A stretch of DNA of 64,000 nt from Pseudanabaena frigida (GTDB lineage: Bacteria; Cyanobacteriota; Cyanobacteriia; Pseudanabaenales; Pseudanabaenaceae), in NCBI GenBank assembly GCA_003242085.1, contig QBML01000021.1:30703-94702 (forward strand), in the 5' to 3' direction. The stretch's first letter is position 1; every line of letters starts with the position of its first letter. This document shows positions 1 to 8,269 of the stretch, one piece after another. The notes under the pieces are model-generated. The model was given only the letters and a program-made list of their open reading frames with translations, was not told the origin of the DNA and ran no database searches. A program made the translations under genes and the position numbers.

Positions 1-20
1 AAGCAAAGGGAGAGGGTAAG

Positions 21-725
21 ATGCGTGCCGAGCATATTCGAGAAATCGTTAAAGATGCAGTTTTACAGACAGTTTCTGAGCTACAAGAAGGTAGTAGCGA
101 AATTCGTTTAATTGTTAAGGACGCTATTTCTACGGTAATTTCCGATCTGAAAGACAACGAAAAAGAAAATACTGAAAAAATTACGGCTTCAATCGAGGGT
201 GCTATCGAAGGAGGTACTTATCAGCGACAACTAGCGATCGCGCAACGACGGGCAAGGCTGCTTGAGATTCAAGCGCAGTTGGATGAGCAACAGCAACAGT
301 TGGATCGCGAAATCAGTGATGTTTTAATCGATATTAAAGCCTCTGAATCAGCTGATTTTATCGATGACAATTCGGCAGCAATTAATTTAGCGGTCGATAC
401 AGTGCAAGAACGGCAGGCATCGGGGTTGTTGGAAGAGCAGTATCTCAAGCTCAAAGCTAAACTAGCTAGTTTGGATGTTAAGTTAGCGCTTCGTTACGGC
501 GATCGCTATAACCAAGTTAAGCAACAATGGGACAACGCTAAAACTTGGTACGACCAGAAGAAGACTGAAGCAGAGACAAGTGGAACTATACCTTTACAGC
601 AAAAGCAGTTAGAAATAGAACAAAACTTGGGCGATCTTGGCTCAGTTGTTGCGCGTAAAGAGAAAGAGATTAAACAGAATTTACAAGAGCGTTGGGAGGA
701 TAAAATCTCTGGTTCCAAGCATTGA
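21..725 (+). CDS. Coiled-coil protein of unknown function
   Basis: A 234-residue soluble protein with no signal peptide or membrane segment. It is very rich in Gln, Glu, Lys and Asp and should be mostly long helices. The N-terminus carries two similar helices, each containing IVKDA (about residues 9-22 and 30-43), like a short internal duplication. Residues 68-100 and 190-225 look like coiled coils. The ATG follows a purine-rich ribosome site (agggagaggg) at a good distance. It is the first gene of a run of small + strand genes for membrane or stress proteins and is closed by a hairpin. I recognise no enzymatic motif. A scaffold or stress-protective role is only inferred from the neighbours. 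Confidence 0.75.
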   Translation: MRAEHIREIVKDAVLQTVSELQEGSSEIRLIVKDAISTVISDLKDNEKENTEKITASIEGAIEGGTYQRQLAIAQRRARLLEIQAQLDEQQQQLDREISDVLIDIKASESADFIDDNSAAINLAVDTVQERQASGLLEEQYLKLKAKLASLDVKLALRYGDRYNQVKQQWDNAKTWYDQKKTEAETSGTIPLQQKQLEIEQNLGDLGSVVARKEKEIKQNLQERWEDKISGSKH

Positions 726-733
726 CTTGCATG

Positions 734-775
734 AGATCCCAAAATTTCTCTTGTTTAAGAAAAATTTTGGGATCT
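734..775 (+). terminator. Rho-independent-type terminator
   Basis: Inverted repeat AGATCCCAAAATTT / AAATTTTGGGATCT (14 bp) with a 14-nt loop, just after the coiled-coil gene. It probably separates that transcript from the downstream membrane-protein genes. Confidence 0.7.
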
Positions 776-844
776 TAATTAACTCTTTAATGGCTTTCAA
801 TTTACCCATCACATAGTTTTTATCTCAAGAAAGAGGAGTCAAAT

Positions 845-1024
845 ATGAAATTCATTCAAATCCTTCTAGGGATTCTTTTACCACCACTCGGTGTTTTTCT
901 AACCTACGGTTTAAGCTCTACTTTTTTAATCAATATTGGACTAACCCTATTAGGTTGGATCCCTGGCATTATTCATGCTGTTTGGGCGATTTCTAAATAT
1001 CAAGAACAACAAGCAAGTAATTAG
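845..1024 (+). CDS. YqaE/Pmp3 family small membrane protein
   Basis: A 59-residue hydrophobic protein with two predicted transmembrane helices: residues 4-22, with a PPLG turn, and residues 28-49. The layout LLPPLGVFL ... LLGWIPGIIHAVW is the Pmp3/YqaE (UPF0057) signature, including the PGIIHA motif at the start of helix two. A strong Shine-Dalgarno (aagaggag) precedes the ATG. Members of the family are small stress-induced plasma-membrane proteins linked to membrane potential and salt tolerance. It sits 39 bp before another small membrane protein and is probably co-transcribed with it. The family call is firm; the stress role is known for the family only. Confidence 0.9.
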   Translation: MKFIQILLGILLPPLGVFLTYGLSSTFLINIGLTLLGWIPGIIHAVWAISKYQEQQASN

Positions 1025-1063
1025 ATAAAAACTCAAAAGACTATTTGTACTCAGGAGAAAAAA

Positions 1064-1417
1064 ATGATTGGATACTTTGTAACTATATTAGCAACCGCTC
1101 TAGGACTTCTCGTTGTTGATATGGTTGTACCAGGAGTAGATATTGCTAATTTCCCTTCAGCTTTAATAGCTGCAATCGTAATTGGATTGGTAAATGCATT
1201 CATCAGACCAGTTCTTCAACTTCTATCAATGCCACTGACTTTTGTCACGCTAGGATTATTTTCATTCATTTTGAATGGAATATTACTCTGGATTGCTTCA
1301 ATTATAGTTCCAGGTTTTACAATGAGCGGCTTATTGGCATTTATTCTCGCTCCGATTGTTTTATCTTTTAGTAGTACTTTCTTAAATAAGTACTTTGCTG
1401 AGAAGGGTGTTGGATAA
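1064..1417 (+). CDS. Phage holin family IV-like (PF04020) four-helix membrane protein
   Basis: A 117-residue protein that is almost entirely hydrophobic, with four predicted helices at about residues 3-22, 31-50, 57-78 and 85-107. The pattern VNAFIRPVLQLLSMPLTFVTLGLFSFILN matches the mycobacterial-type four-TM holin superfamily (PF04020) in its Arg-Pro turn and the PLTFVTLG motif. Despite the name, chromosomal members are ordinary inner-membrane proteins and no phage genes lie nearby. An aggag ribosome site precedes the ATG. It follows the YqaE gene and probably shares its transcript. A membrane-integrity function is inferred only. Confidence 0.85.
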   Translation: MIGYFVTILATALGLLVVDMVVPGVDIANFPSALIAAIVIGLVNAFIRPVLQLLSMPLTFVTLGLFSFILNGILLWIASIIVPGFTMSGLLAFILAPIVLSFSSTFLNKYFAEKGVG

Positions 1418-1426
1418 GTAGAGGAT

Positions 1427-1456
1427 CGGAGATGGGGGCGAAGCACTTCATCTCCG
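1427..1456 (+). terminator. Small hairpin between holin-like and lipoprotein genes
   Basis: CGGAGATG and CATCTCCG form a perfect 8-bp stem with a 14-nt loop. No clear T-run follows, so it may be an attenuator or RNA-stability hairpin and not a full terminator. Confidence 0.4.
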
Positions 1457-1484
1457 CACTATTTGCAAAAATACTGATACTTTT

Positions 1485-1922
1485 ATGAACATTTTTTATC
1501 GCACTCAGAAAGTTTTATTGACTTTAGCTTTAATGATGGTTTTGATCTTCACAACCGCTTGCAGCTCATCTCAAACTCAATCTCTTAACCCAGTTAAGAC
1601 CACCCAAAATGTAGGATATAGCCAATTAGCGCGTGGTAATTCAGCTGCAGGTCAAGATTTTAGCGATTGGTTAATTCAAGCCAGTAAAGGTTTAGTTATG
1701 GATGCTTATGTGCGCGATCGCAACAAGTTGGGAGTTGTGATTTCCCCAAGAGTTCTACCTAACGAAGTGAAAGCGCTAGCCCAATCTTTAACTCAAGGAT
1801 TTAGGCATAATTTCCCTAATCAGGACTTAACAGTTTTAATCTATGCTCCAGATAAAAAGCTTATTTTAACTGCTAAATATGATAGCCAATCCAAACAAAT
1901 TGATTATCAGCAAGCTAGTTAA
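1485..1922 (+). CDS. Small lipoprotein of unknown function
   Basis: A 145-residue protein starting with a basic stretch and a hydrophobic helix that ends in a lipobox (IFTTAC, Cys26), so it should be processed by signal peptidase II and lipid-anchored. After a Ser/Gln-rich linker, residues 55-140 form a compact alpha/beta-looking domain (DFSDWLIQASKGLVMDAYV ... LTVLIYAPDKKLILTAKYD). I do not recognise the family. It lies in the run of membrane and stress genes and ends at an exceptionally long perfect hairpin. The envelope location is well supported; the function is unknown. Confidence 0.8.
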   Translation: MNIFYRTQKVLLTLALMMVLIFTTACSSSQTQSLNPVKTTQNVGYSQLARGNSAAGQDFSDWLIQASKGLVMDAYVRDRNKLGVVISPRVLPNEVKALAQSLTQGFRHNFPNQDLTVLIYAPDKKLILTAKYDSQSKQIDYQQAS

Positions 1923-1932
1923 GTAAATCCCA

Positions 1933-1989
1933 AGCCAAATATTTTGTTAAACATGTTACGTCGCAACATGTTTAACAAAATATTTGGCT
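1933..1989 (+). terminator. Long perfect hairpin (25-bp stem)
   Basis: Positions 1933-1957 and 1965-1989 are perfect inverted complements with a 7-nt loop (acgtcgc). The arm begins AGCCAAATATTTTG. It lies 11 bp after the lipoprotein stop and acts as a terminator or as a mobile palindromic element. Confidence 0.75.
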
Positions 1990-2044
1990 CTCATCTCAGC
2001 ACAAAATACATTGATTTTTCAACACAAATTTGATTGAGATAACT

Positions 2045-2335
2045 ATGAATAACCAAACTCAAACACTTTCCACTTTTGATGATAATTTCTGGCGACAGAA
2101 TTATCATTCTTGCCTGTACGTCGAGCAAGGGATGCAATACGAAGCCTATCAACCTGCATATCAGACAGGACACGAAGGTTATGATCGCTATCCTGGCAAG
2201 AGCTTTGACGAAGCAGAAGCAGAACTAAAACGAGATTACGAAGCGGCGTTAGCCCAACAAAATGCAACAGGATTAAATTGGGACAGAGTCAAAGATGCGG
2301 TTCGAGATGCTTGGGATCAAGCGGGAACCACTTAA
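2045..2335 (+). CDS. Small acidic stress-type protein (W-R-Y/G-Y repeats)
   Basis: A 96-residue soluble acidic protein. The ATG at 2045 is preferred over an upstream in-frame TTG at 2030. The pattern FWRQNYHSCLY ... YEAYQPAYQTGHEGYDRYPG followed by E-x-E-L-x-RDYE and WDRVKDAVRDAWDQA resembles small conserved bacterial proteins that often lie next to CsbD- or Pmp3-type stress genes. I know no biochemical function for that family. It is flanked by hairpins on both sides, so it may be a single-gene transcript. Family similarity is recalled and not tested. Confidence 0.7.
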   Translation: MNNQTQTLSTFDDNFWRQNYHSCLYVEQGMQYEAYQPAYQTGHEGYDRYPGKSFDEAEAELKRDYEAALAQQNATGLNWDRVKDAVRDAWDQAGTT

Positions 2336-2390
2336 AAGCTACAAGATAATTATGTTGTGATGAGAACAACATAATTATCTCGTAGCTTTT
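2334..2390 (+). terminator. Long hairpin terminator
   Basis: Arms aaaagctacaagataatta and taattatctcgtagctttt pair over about 25 bp with one mismatch. The hairpin starts at the stop codon of the small acidic protein gene, and a tttt run closes it. Confidence 0.65.
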
Positions 2391-2422
2391 CCTTGTAAAA
2401 ATTTTTCTTAACTATAAAAGCT

Positions 2423-2932
2423 ATGCCAAATACTAGTGATGAATATAAACGCCAAGTTATGAACGATTTGGCTGGGGGCAACAAAGAAACCCTACCTGAT
2501 GAGATAGAAAGTTATCAAAACTTTGATGATTTTGCTCAAAGATCGACTCGAGAGGAACGTCGTAATCTGTTTAGCAATTTTTTCCATCCCGATCGAGTTA
2601 CATCAGCAGAGATGGAACCAGAATTACAAAAAGCACTCGAACGCATTCAACCCAGTCAACGAGATGATGTTGCTAGAGAGTTCTTTAGTCGTTTAAAAAA
2701 ACGAGGACTAGGTAATCGAGATCTAGAAAAGCAATTAGGCTTATCCAGTCATAATCCTAGCCAAATGAAATCTGATGATGTTGCTAAACTTGCAGGGTTC
2801 GCCTATCATTCTCATCCCGACATTTTTAATGAAGTTTTAGCCGATCAACCTATACTAGTTAAATTTCTTAGCAATCCTATCGTGGGGGCTGCTTTGGGTG
2901 CGATCGCTTCAAAGTGGATTAGTCATAAATAA
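2423..2932 (+). CDS. Hypothetical protein with C-terminal hydrophobic segment
   Basis: A 169-residue protein, mostly charged and helical, with a final hydrophobic stretch (about residues 146-164, FLSNPIVGAALGAIASKWI) that could be a membrane tail or an amphipathic glycine-rich helix. Within residues 35-120 it is rich in Arg, Glu and Phe (FFHPDRVTSAEMEPELQKAL; VAREFFSRLKKRGLG). I do not recognise the family. It lies 16 bp before the TMEM175-like channel gene, so the two are probably co-transcribed and may work together at the membrane. Confidence 0.65.
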   Translation: MPNTSDEYKRQVMNDLAGGNKETLPDEIESYQNFDDFAQRSTREERRNLFSNFFHPDRVTSAEMEPELQKALERIQPSQRDDVAREFFSRLKKRGLGNRDLEKQLGLSSHNPSQMKSDDVAKLAGFAYHSHPDIFNEVLADQPILVKFLSNPIVGAALGAIASKWISHK

Positions 2933-2948
2933 CTTCAAGTGAGAAAAA

Positions 2949-3623
2949 ATGCGGCTTTTTACACTTCGCTTTGTGAATCTATTCCAAGGTGCGAGAAACA
3001 CGATTCCTAGAGAGTCTGAAAATACTGATATCAGCAATCATCGTATCGATGCTTTAGTTGATGCATTCTTTGCGATCGCGCTAACTCTATTAGTTCTAGA
3101 TATTAAGACTTTCCATGTAGATTCTGATAGAGAACTAACCCAGCATTTAATTTTGCTTATTCCTAAGTTTTTTACTTACTTTCTTAGCTTTGCAATCCTA
3201 GGCTTACTATGGTTTGAGCATCAGATGGTGTCACATTATGTTTTGCGATCGGATCGCACGCATATTTGGCTAAATCTTCTGTTTTTGATGTCTATTTCTA
3301 TGATTCCTTTCTCAGCGTCGTTATTAGGAGAAAATATTCAACACCCTTCTGCGACTACTTTCTACGGCACTAATCTTTTGATCGTAGGAGTCATTCAATA
3401 TCTCGATTGGGAATATATCACTCGCAAAAATCGCCTAATTGATGAAAATTTAGATCGGCGATTAGTACGTGCTGTTCAGAAAATATTTTTGTTTGTTCCT
3501 CTTACTTATGCGATCGCGATCGAAGTTTCATTTTTCAGTATTTCCCTAAGTTTGGCACTTTATAGTTTAGGTACTTTTGTGGGAGCTTTGAGAATGAATG
3601 CAATTTTTTACCAATCTCATTAA
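2949..3623 (+). CDS. TMEM175-family (DUF1211) potassium channel-like protein
   Basis: A 224-residue protein with five to six predicted transmembrane helices. The first helix reads RIDALVDAFFAIALTLLVLDI, the hallmark helix of bacterial TMEM175 proteins; the usual FSD motif is here LVD, keeping the Asp but losing the Phe and Ser. Bacterial members form tetrameric K+ leak channels in the inner membrane. Residues HQMVSHYVLRSDRTHIWLNLLFLMSISMIPF (about 93-123) fit the conserved second half of the repeat. Co-directional with the preceding hypothetical gene and closed by a 23-bp perfect hairpin. The family call is confident; ion selectivity with the altered motif is uncertain. Confidence 0.85.
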   Translation: MRLFTLRFVNLFQGARNTIPRESENTDISNHRIDALVDAFFAIALTLLVLDIKTFHVDSDRELTQHLILLIPKFFTYFLSFAILGLLWFEHQMVSHYVLRSDRTHIWLNLLFLMSISMIPFSASLLGENIQHPSATTFYGTNLLIVGVIQYLDWEYITRKNRLIDENLDRRLVRAVQKIFLFVPLTYAIAIEVSFFSISLSLALYSLGTFVGALRMNAIFYQSH

Positions 3624-3639
3624 CTGAATAGAGAAATCT

Positions 3640-3732
3640 CCGAGCCAACGAATCAAAAAAATTTAAAAAAGGGGTGTAAAACACCCCTTTTTTAAATTTT
3701 TTTGGTTTTAGATTGGGCGCAAAGCGCTATAA
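3640..3732. repeat. Hairpin cassette / bidirectional terminator (repeat family R5)
   Basis: Between the convergent channel and CHAT genes. The 23-bp stems 3655-3677 and 3681-3703 are perfect, with loop aaa and T-runs on both strands, so it can terminate both genes. The outer borders (CCAACGAA on one side, GCGCAAAGCGCT on the other) recur around different stems at 9953-10028 and 59819-59908, which marks a dispersed element. Confidence 0.7.
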
Positions 3733-3738
3733 CAATGT

Positions 3739-6700
3739 CTATAACCAATTACCAACAAGGATAAAAGGCGACCAAAAGAACGGATGGCGGAGATCGACCG
3801 CACCAACTCCTTTCGGCATCGAGATTGCAGGAATTCCTTCAATACCAATGATTTTGCCATTTTCAATTTTTATAGTTCCATCTAAGAGCGATCGCTGAGC
3901 TTGTTGTATTGCTAAAGCTTTTGTTTTTGCTTTAGGAAATAGCTGATATAAGTTAATCATAAAGGGAGCCGTGCCCGCATCAGAAATTGCCCAGAGCGAA
4001 GCTAGTACGCTCCTTGCGCCCGACTCCACTGCCAAGCCACTAATGCCTAAGTTATTTCCCACTGCAGTTTCACAAGCGCTGAGAGTCAGCATCTCTACTA
4101 CTGGATTGTCAAAGCGCAATTTAGGAATGCGGTCTAGAGTCAACCGACGATCCCAAAACTGAATGAACGAATCTTTGTCTGTATCGCTCACAAACTTGCC
4201 ATGTGTGCCTAAATGCACAATCCCAAAATCATTGAGCAGCCTTTGAGCTTGGAGATTGCTTACAGTAAATTCTTTGTTTAAAAAGGGATTGCCAGCTAAT
4301 AATTCAGAACTAATCGTGCGAATTTCTACATCCACAGAAGGTAACGCGCTAAATCCACCGACTGCTTCTGTAAGCCCCATTGCTAAGATCCGCGTATTTT
4401 TACGATCGCGGTCTTCTAGTCTCGTGACTCGCAAAGCCGCAATATTAACTGCTGCATAGCGCTCGATCAGAAACTGTTTGCCATCATGAAGTGCCCCAGG
4501 AGGAATGACGCGCAGCCCCGAATCCATTACAAATACTACAGTGTCAATTTTGCGGGCTTGCAACTCTGCATCAATTGGACGCATAATCCAATCATAAAGT
4601 TTTTGGGCATTGGGCAAATAGTCGTTGGAAGAGCTATCAAGTAAATCGGCGCGATATTGATTTAAGATGCCATTAATCACCTGTTCGGGAGCAGCCCGAG
4701 TAGAGACGTTAAATGGTTTACCTTTATCTTTAGGAGGAATAACCATGATTTCAAGGCGATCGCTTAAAATCACAGGATAAATCAGCACGGCAGCACTCCC
4801 AGTGCGCTTAGAAACATCACTGAGTATATTTTGAGCATTCTCAATGTCAATTGCTTTGACTTTAATCGAGTTTCCTGAAAAGACTTCTAACTCAGACACG
4901 TATGCTCTCTCAATTAGATCGAAAGCAGCAGCAAGATCGCCTTTTTGAAACTCTAAATCAACTTGTTTTTTGAGGACTTCCCGAATTCCCAATAATTTTT
5001 GTTCGATAGTTCCAGGAACTCGTAATTTACCGACGATCGGTGGTGGTTCGAGTACAGTGCTACCCGATGGGGCAACAGCAATATTTCCTTGAGAGAAAAT
5101 ACTCGTACCTACGGGAATAATTTTACCTAACTCAAGAATAGAAGTTCCTGATGTAACAAAGCCAAGCGTTCCATTGATGCTGGCATCACCAATGGTAAAT
5201 GGATTCAACCCTCCGTGACGGATAAAAATAGAACCACCAGTACCACCTACCGTACAAATGCTTGAACCAGCGCAAGAACCAAAAGTGACAGGATTAATAG
5301 CGATCGCCCGAATATTCCCACCTGAGGAGAATGCTCGAAAATCACCCCCCTGAGTTGCTCCAGATGTATCAGCAAAGTTGAAAACAATATCGCCTGTAGG
5401 ATCGAGGTTAATATTCCCACCCCTCGCTAATGAACTACTGGCAATGAGGTTAGCAGCAGTAATGCTAGTTTTGGCATTTAGGGTAATATTCCCAGCGTTA
5501 CTGTTGGTTGAACTTGTATCAAGGGAACCAGCAGCATTTATGGTTCCATTACTACTGGTTAAGTTAATATTCCCCCCACCTAACAAGCCAGTTGTGAGAA
5601 TTGCATTGGTTGTAATATTATTTTGGGCAGTTAGGGTAATGTTCCCAGCGTTACTGTCAGTTGAACTTGTGTTAAGCGAACCAGCAGCATTTATGGCTCC
5701 ATTACTACTAGTTAAGTTAATGCTCCCTTCTCCTAGCAATCCAGTAGCCAGAATTTGATTAGTACTAATATTTCCTGTTGCCTGAAAGTTAATACTTCCG
5801 CCTAGACCAACTACCCCAGTTAAAGTTCTCGCTTGGACAGTGGAAGCTGAAGTGTCAATCGCACCACTTGTACTGATTAATCTAATTTGCCCTGCATTAC
5901 CCGATCCGTCCACAACATTTGCCGTTAATCCTCCAGTCGTAATGTTATTCACGCCCTGAAGGAAAATATTACCTGCATTACCATTAGCACCATTCGCGGA
6001 AATAAATCCTAAAGTACTGTCAATTGTGCCGCCTGAAATCAGACGTATTTGCCCCCCATTCCCTACCACAGAAGTCGCGGCTTGAATGGTTCCAGTTTGA
6101 ATATTTCCTGCTGCTTGTATGAGAATGCTGCCCGCATTTCCATTAGTCGCAACTGCTTGAACTTCTCCCGAAATCACCCTAATTGCACCGTTAGAACTTG
6201 TTAAGGAAATATTTCCTGCGCTACCAAAAGTTCGAGAATTTGTGACAATGCTGTATGAGTTAGCTGCAAAAATCGTGGTTCCTGTAGTTTGGATGCTACC
6301 ACCAGCTTGCACAGTTATATTGCCCCCATTCCCAAATGCCAAAGCCCCTGCTTGCAAGCTGTTAACGCTGATGTTACTACCAGCGGTGAGGCTGATATTA
6401 CCAGCGTTAGCTAGGCTAGATGCCGAAAGATTTCCAGTCACAGCGCTACCAGTAATATTTCTACCTGCTGAGAAGTTAATTTCTCCACCGTTGGTACTAA
6501 TTGAGTCAGTAAAGTTAATATCTCGCCCAGCCTGTGCTGTCAGTCCGACCCCAGAAGAAGAAATAGTAACGGATGTATTGAAATTAATATCTCTAGTTGC
6601 TTGCAAAATGACATTCGATGCCGACGCATTAATTAAGTTAGAAGCAATTGTGCCCCCTCCTACGTCGGGATCGGCGAACTGATCAACTTCCGTTAAACTA

Positions 6701-8043
6701 GTGAAATCCCCAAATGAGGTGAAGATCACATTAATATCCGTCGGATCGAGCAGCAGCGTCCCAATTTTTCCGTTTGGAGCTAAGGTACTGACTGAGCCAC
6801 GATAGTCAAGGTTCGCTTTGCCCGAAACCTCTACAAAACCTCCATTACCGTAAATTGCTCCCGCATTTGCAGTAATTGTGCCAAGAAAGCGCGTCGATTG
6901 GTCTGCCCACACGATCGCTTTTCCGCCATCTCCCTGTAAAATTGCACTGACATTAATCCTTGAATTCGCGTCAATAAAGGTTCTGAGGGCATTTGGTGCA
7001 ATTCCTTTTCCTTGAAGATCTCCTCCAATCAACACCGTTCCGCCACCAGTCCAACCTGAAGCCTCAACCTGAGCATTAACTAACCCAACCCGCTCTCCAA
7101 ATATTCCAATATTCCCACCTGTAGCAAGCGCAGAAGAAACATCTAATTTCCCTGATACTACCGTCATTCCATTCGTTACCGTTAAATCTCCTGCGATCGG
7201 TGTAGCCACCAATGCTAAAGAACCATCGGGCTTAACTACGACCTGATTAGCTTCAGAAAATTTCCCCGTCAATAACTCAGCAAGCTTTGGTAGATCTGTA
7301 ATTTTGCCGTTCCAATTAGGTGGTACGGCTCCAGAAGTTACAGTTAGACCTAATACGACATTAGGCGATCGCAATTCAACTACGCTCCCGCCTGCCACCG
7401 AAGTTAAGGATATATTCCCATTCGGGGCGGTCAATGTTCCTGTATTAATTACAGAACCACCTGTCAAAGTAATTCCTTTACCCGTATCAACCTGCAAATT
7501 GCCTTGATTAATAATTCCTGCGGGTTGAGTCACGGCAAATTGGATACTTTTGGGATCGCCACTAGGGAAGATCGTAGAGTTTTTATCAACGCTAAAGGTT
7601 TGATTATTACCAAAGGTAATGCCCGTCCCTGTATTAGCATTAAAGGAGCCGCCAATATCTAATCGTGCATTTTGTCCAAATACAATTCCATTGGGATTGA
7701 TCAGATACAAATTGGCATTTGGGAATGCTTGACGACTTTGGATCGTTCCTAAAATACTGGAAGGAGTATCACCCGTAACTCGATTAATGATGTTATTAAT
7801 CTGCGCGCCATTGACGCTAGAACTACCTGTGCTAAATACAGCACCCGATGGCGTTACATTGAATTGATTAAAACTATGAAAGAGGTTGCCATCATTTACA
7901 GTTCCCACACCTGTTGGAGAAATGACATTTCCATTTACCTGTGTTGCCGTGCTGCCATCGGTCTGAATTTGGGCGATCGCAGGTTGAATGACGTAGCCAC
8001 AAGTAGAAAATACAGCAAGGCTTAGAAGAAAGCGATTTCTCAT
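3739..8043 (-). CDS. TPS-secreted haemagglutinin-like protein with C-terminal CHAT protease domain
   Basis: A 1434-residue exoprotein. Residues 1-24 are a signal peptide. Residues 25-150 are the two-partner secretion domain (GNVISPTGVGTVNDGNLFHSF; NLYLINPNGIVFG). A long Gly/Asn/Ser beta-helix region follows to about residue 950, including two near-identical 51-residue repeats. The C-terminal ~390 residues are a CHAT domain, a caspase-like cysteine protease fold: His1281 in LGTHG and Cys1324 in LSACETA are the expected dyad, and the protein ends with the typical HPFFWSPFILVGNW. It lies divergent from its TpsB transporter, 226 bp apart. CHAT exoproteins are known in cyanobacteria, but their substrates are mostly not. 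The protease is inferred active because both residues are intact. Confidence 0.92.
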   Translation of the reverse strand: MRNRFLLSLAVFSTCGYVIQPAIAQIQTDGSTATQVNGNVISPTGVGTVNDGNLFHSFNQFNVTPSGAVFSTGSSSVNGAQINNIINRVTGDTPSSILGTIQSRQAFPNANLYLINPNGIVFGQNARLDIGGSFNANTGTGITFGNNQTFSVDKNSTIFPSGDPKSIQFAVTQPAGIINQGNLQVDTGKGITLTGGSVINTGTLTAPNGNISLTSVAGGSVVELRSPNVVLGLTVTSGAVPPNWNGKITDLPKLAELLTGKFSEANQVVVKPDGSLALVATPIAGDLTVTNGMTVVSGKLDVSSALATGGNIGIFGERVGLVNAQVEASGWTGGGTVLIGGDLQGKGIAPNALRTFIDANSRINVSAILQGDGGKAIVWADQSTRFLGTITANAGAIYGNGGFVEVSGKANLDYRGSVSTLAPNGKIGTLLLDPTDINVIFTSFGDFTSLTEVDQFADPDVGGGTIASNLINASASNVILQATRDINFNTSVTISSSGVGLTAQAGRDINFTDSISTNGGEINFSAGRNITGSAVTGNLSASSLANAGNISLTAGSNISVNSLQAGALAFGNGGNITVQAGGSIQTTGTTIFAANSYSIVTNSRTFGSAGNISLTSSNGAIRVISGEVQAVATNGNAGSILIQAAGNIQTGTIQAATSVVGNGGQIRLISGGTIDSTLGFISANGANGNAGNIFLQGVNNITTGGLTANVVDGSGNAGQIRLISTSGAIDTSASTVQARTLTGVVGLGGSINFQATGNISTNQILATGLLGEGSINLTSSNGAINAAGSLNTSSTDSNAGNITLTAQNNITTNAILTTGLLGGGNINLTSSNGTINAAGSLDTSSTNSNAGNITLNAKTSITAANLIASSSLARGGNINLDPTGDIVFNFADTSGATQGGDFRAFSSGGNIRAIAINPVTFGSCAGSSICTVGGTGGSIFIRHGGLNPFTIGDASINGTLGFVTSGTSILELGKIIPVGTSIFSQGNIAVAPSGSTVLEPPPIVGKLRVPGTIEQKLLGIREVLKKQVDLEFQKGDLAAAFDLIERAYVSELEVFSGNSIKVKAIDIENAQNILSDVSKRTGSAAVLIYPVILSDRLEIMVIPPKDKGKPFNVSTRAAPEQVINGILNQYRADLLDSSSNDYLPNAQKLYDWIMRPIDAELQARKIDTVVFVMDSGLRVIPPGALHDGKQFLIERYAAVNIAALRVTRLEDRDRKNTRILAMGLTEAVGGFSALPSVDVEIRTISSELLAGNPFLNKEFTVSNLQAQRLLNDFGIVHLGTHGKFVSDTDKDSFIQFWDRRLTLDRIPKLRFDNPVVEMLTLSACETAVGNNLGISGLAVESGARSVLASLWAISDAGTAPFMINLYQLFPKAKTKALAIQQAQRSLLDGTIKIENGKIIGIEGIPAISMPKGVGAVDLRHPFFWSPFILVGNWL
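5468..5773 (-). repeat. Two tandem 153-bp coding repeats in the beta-helix region
   Basis: Units at about 5468-5620 and 5621-5773 are nearly identical and in frame, each coding 51 residues (NAGNITL ... GSLNTSS/GSLDTSS). This is a recent in-frame duplication that lengthens the passenger stalk. Confidence 0.75.
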
Positions 8044-8269
8044 AACTTTTGGCTCAAGACATCAGTAAATGAATAAGCAATTAACAAGCAATTAAATAGT
8101 ATAGTTAATTTGCCTTACCTACTCTTCCTACTATCAATTACTAGCTAATATGTCAATAATTCAACATATATTGCAAAGCAATTTAACAGTGATTTGATAA
8201 ATTTAGCACTAGATAAACTTTACATATTGTGCTTAGCTACATTAACGCAAAAATCTGTGAGTTAAAGGT

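Noticed and set aside
1064..1417. Holin-like gene taken as sign of a prophage
   Set aside because: The PF04020 family is widespread as ordinary chromosomal genes and no other phage gene is present.
5378..7507. Several plus-strand open frames inside the CHAT exoprotein gene
   Set aside because: Antisense shadows of the repetitive Gly/Asn/Ser-coding sequence; proline/valine/leucine-rich translations have no domain pattern.
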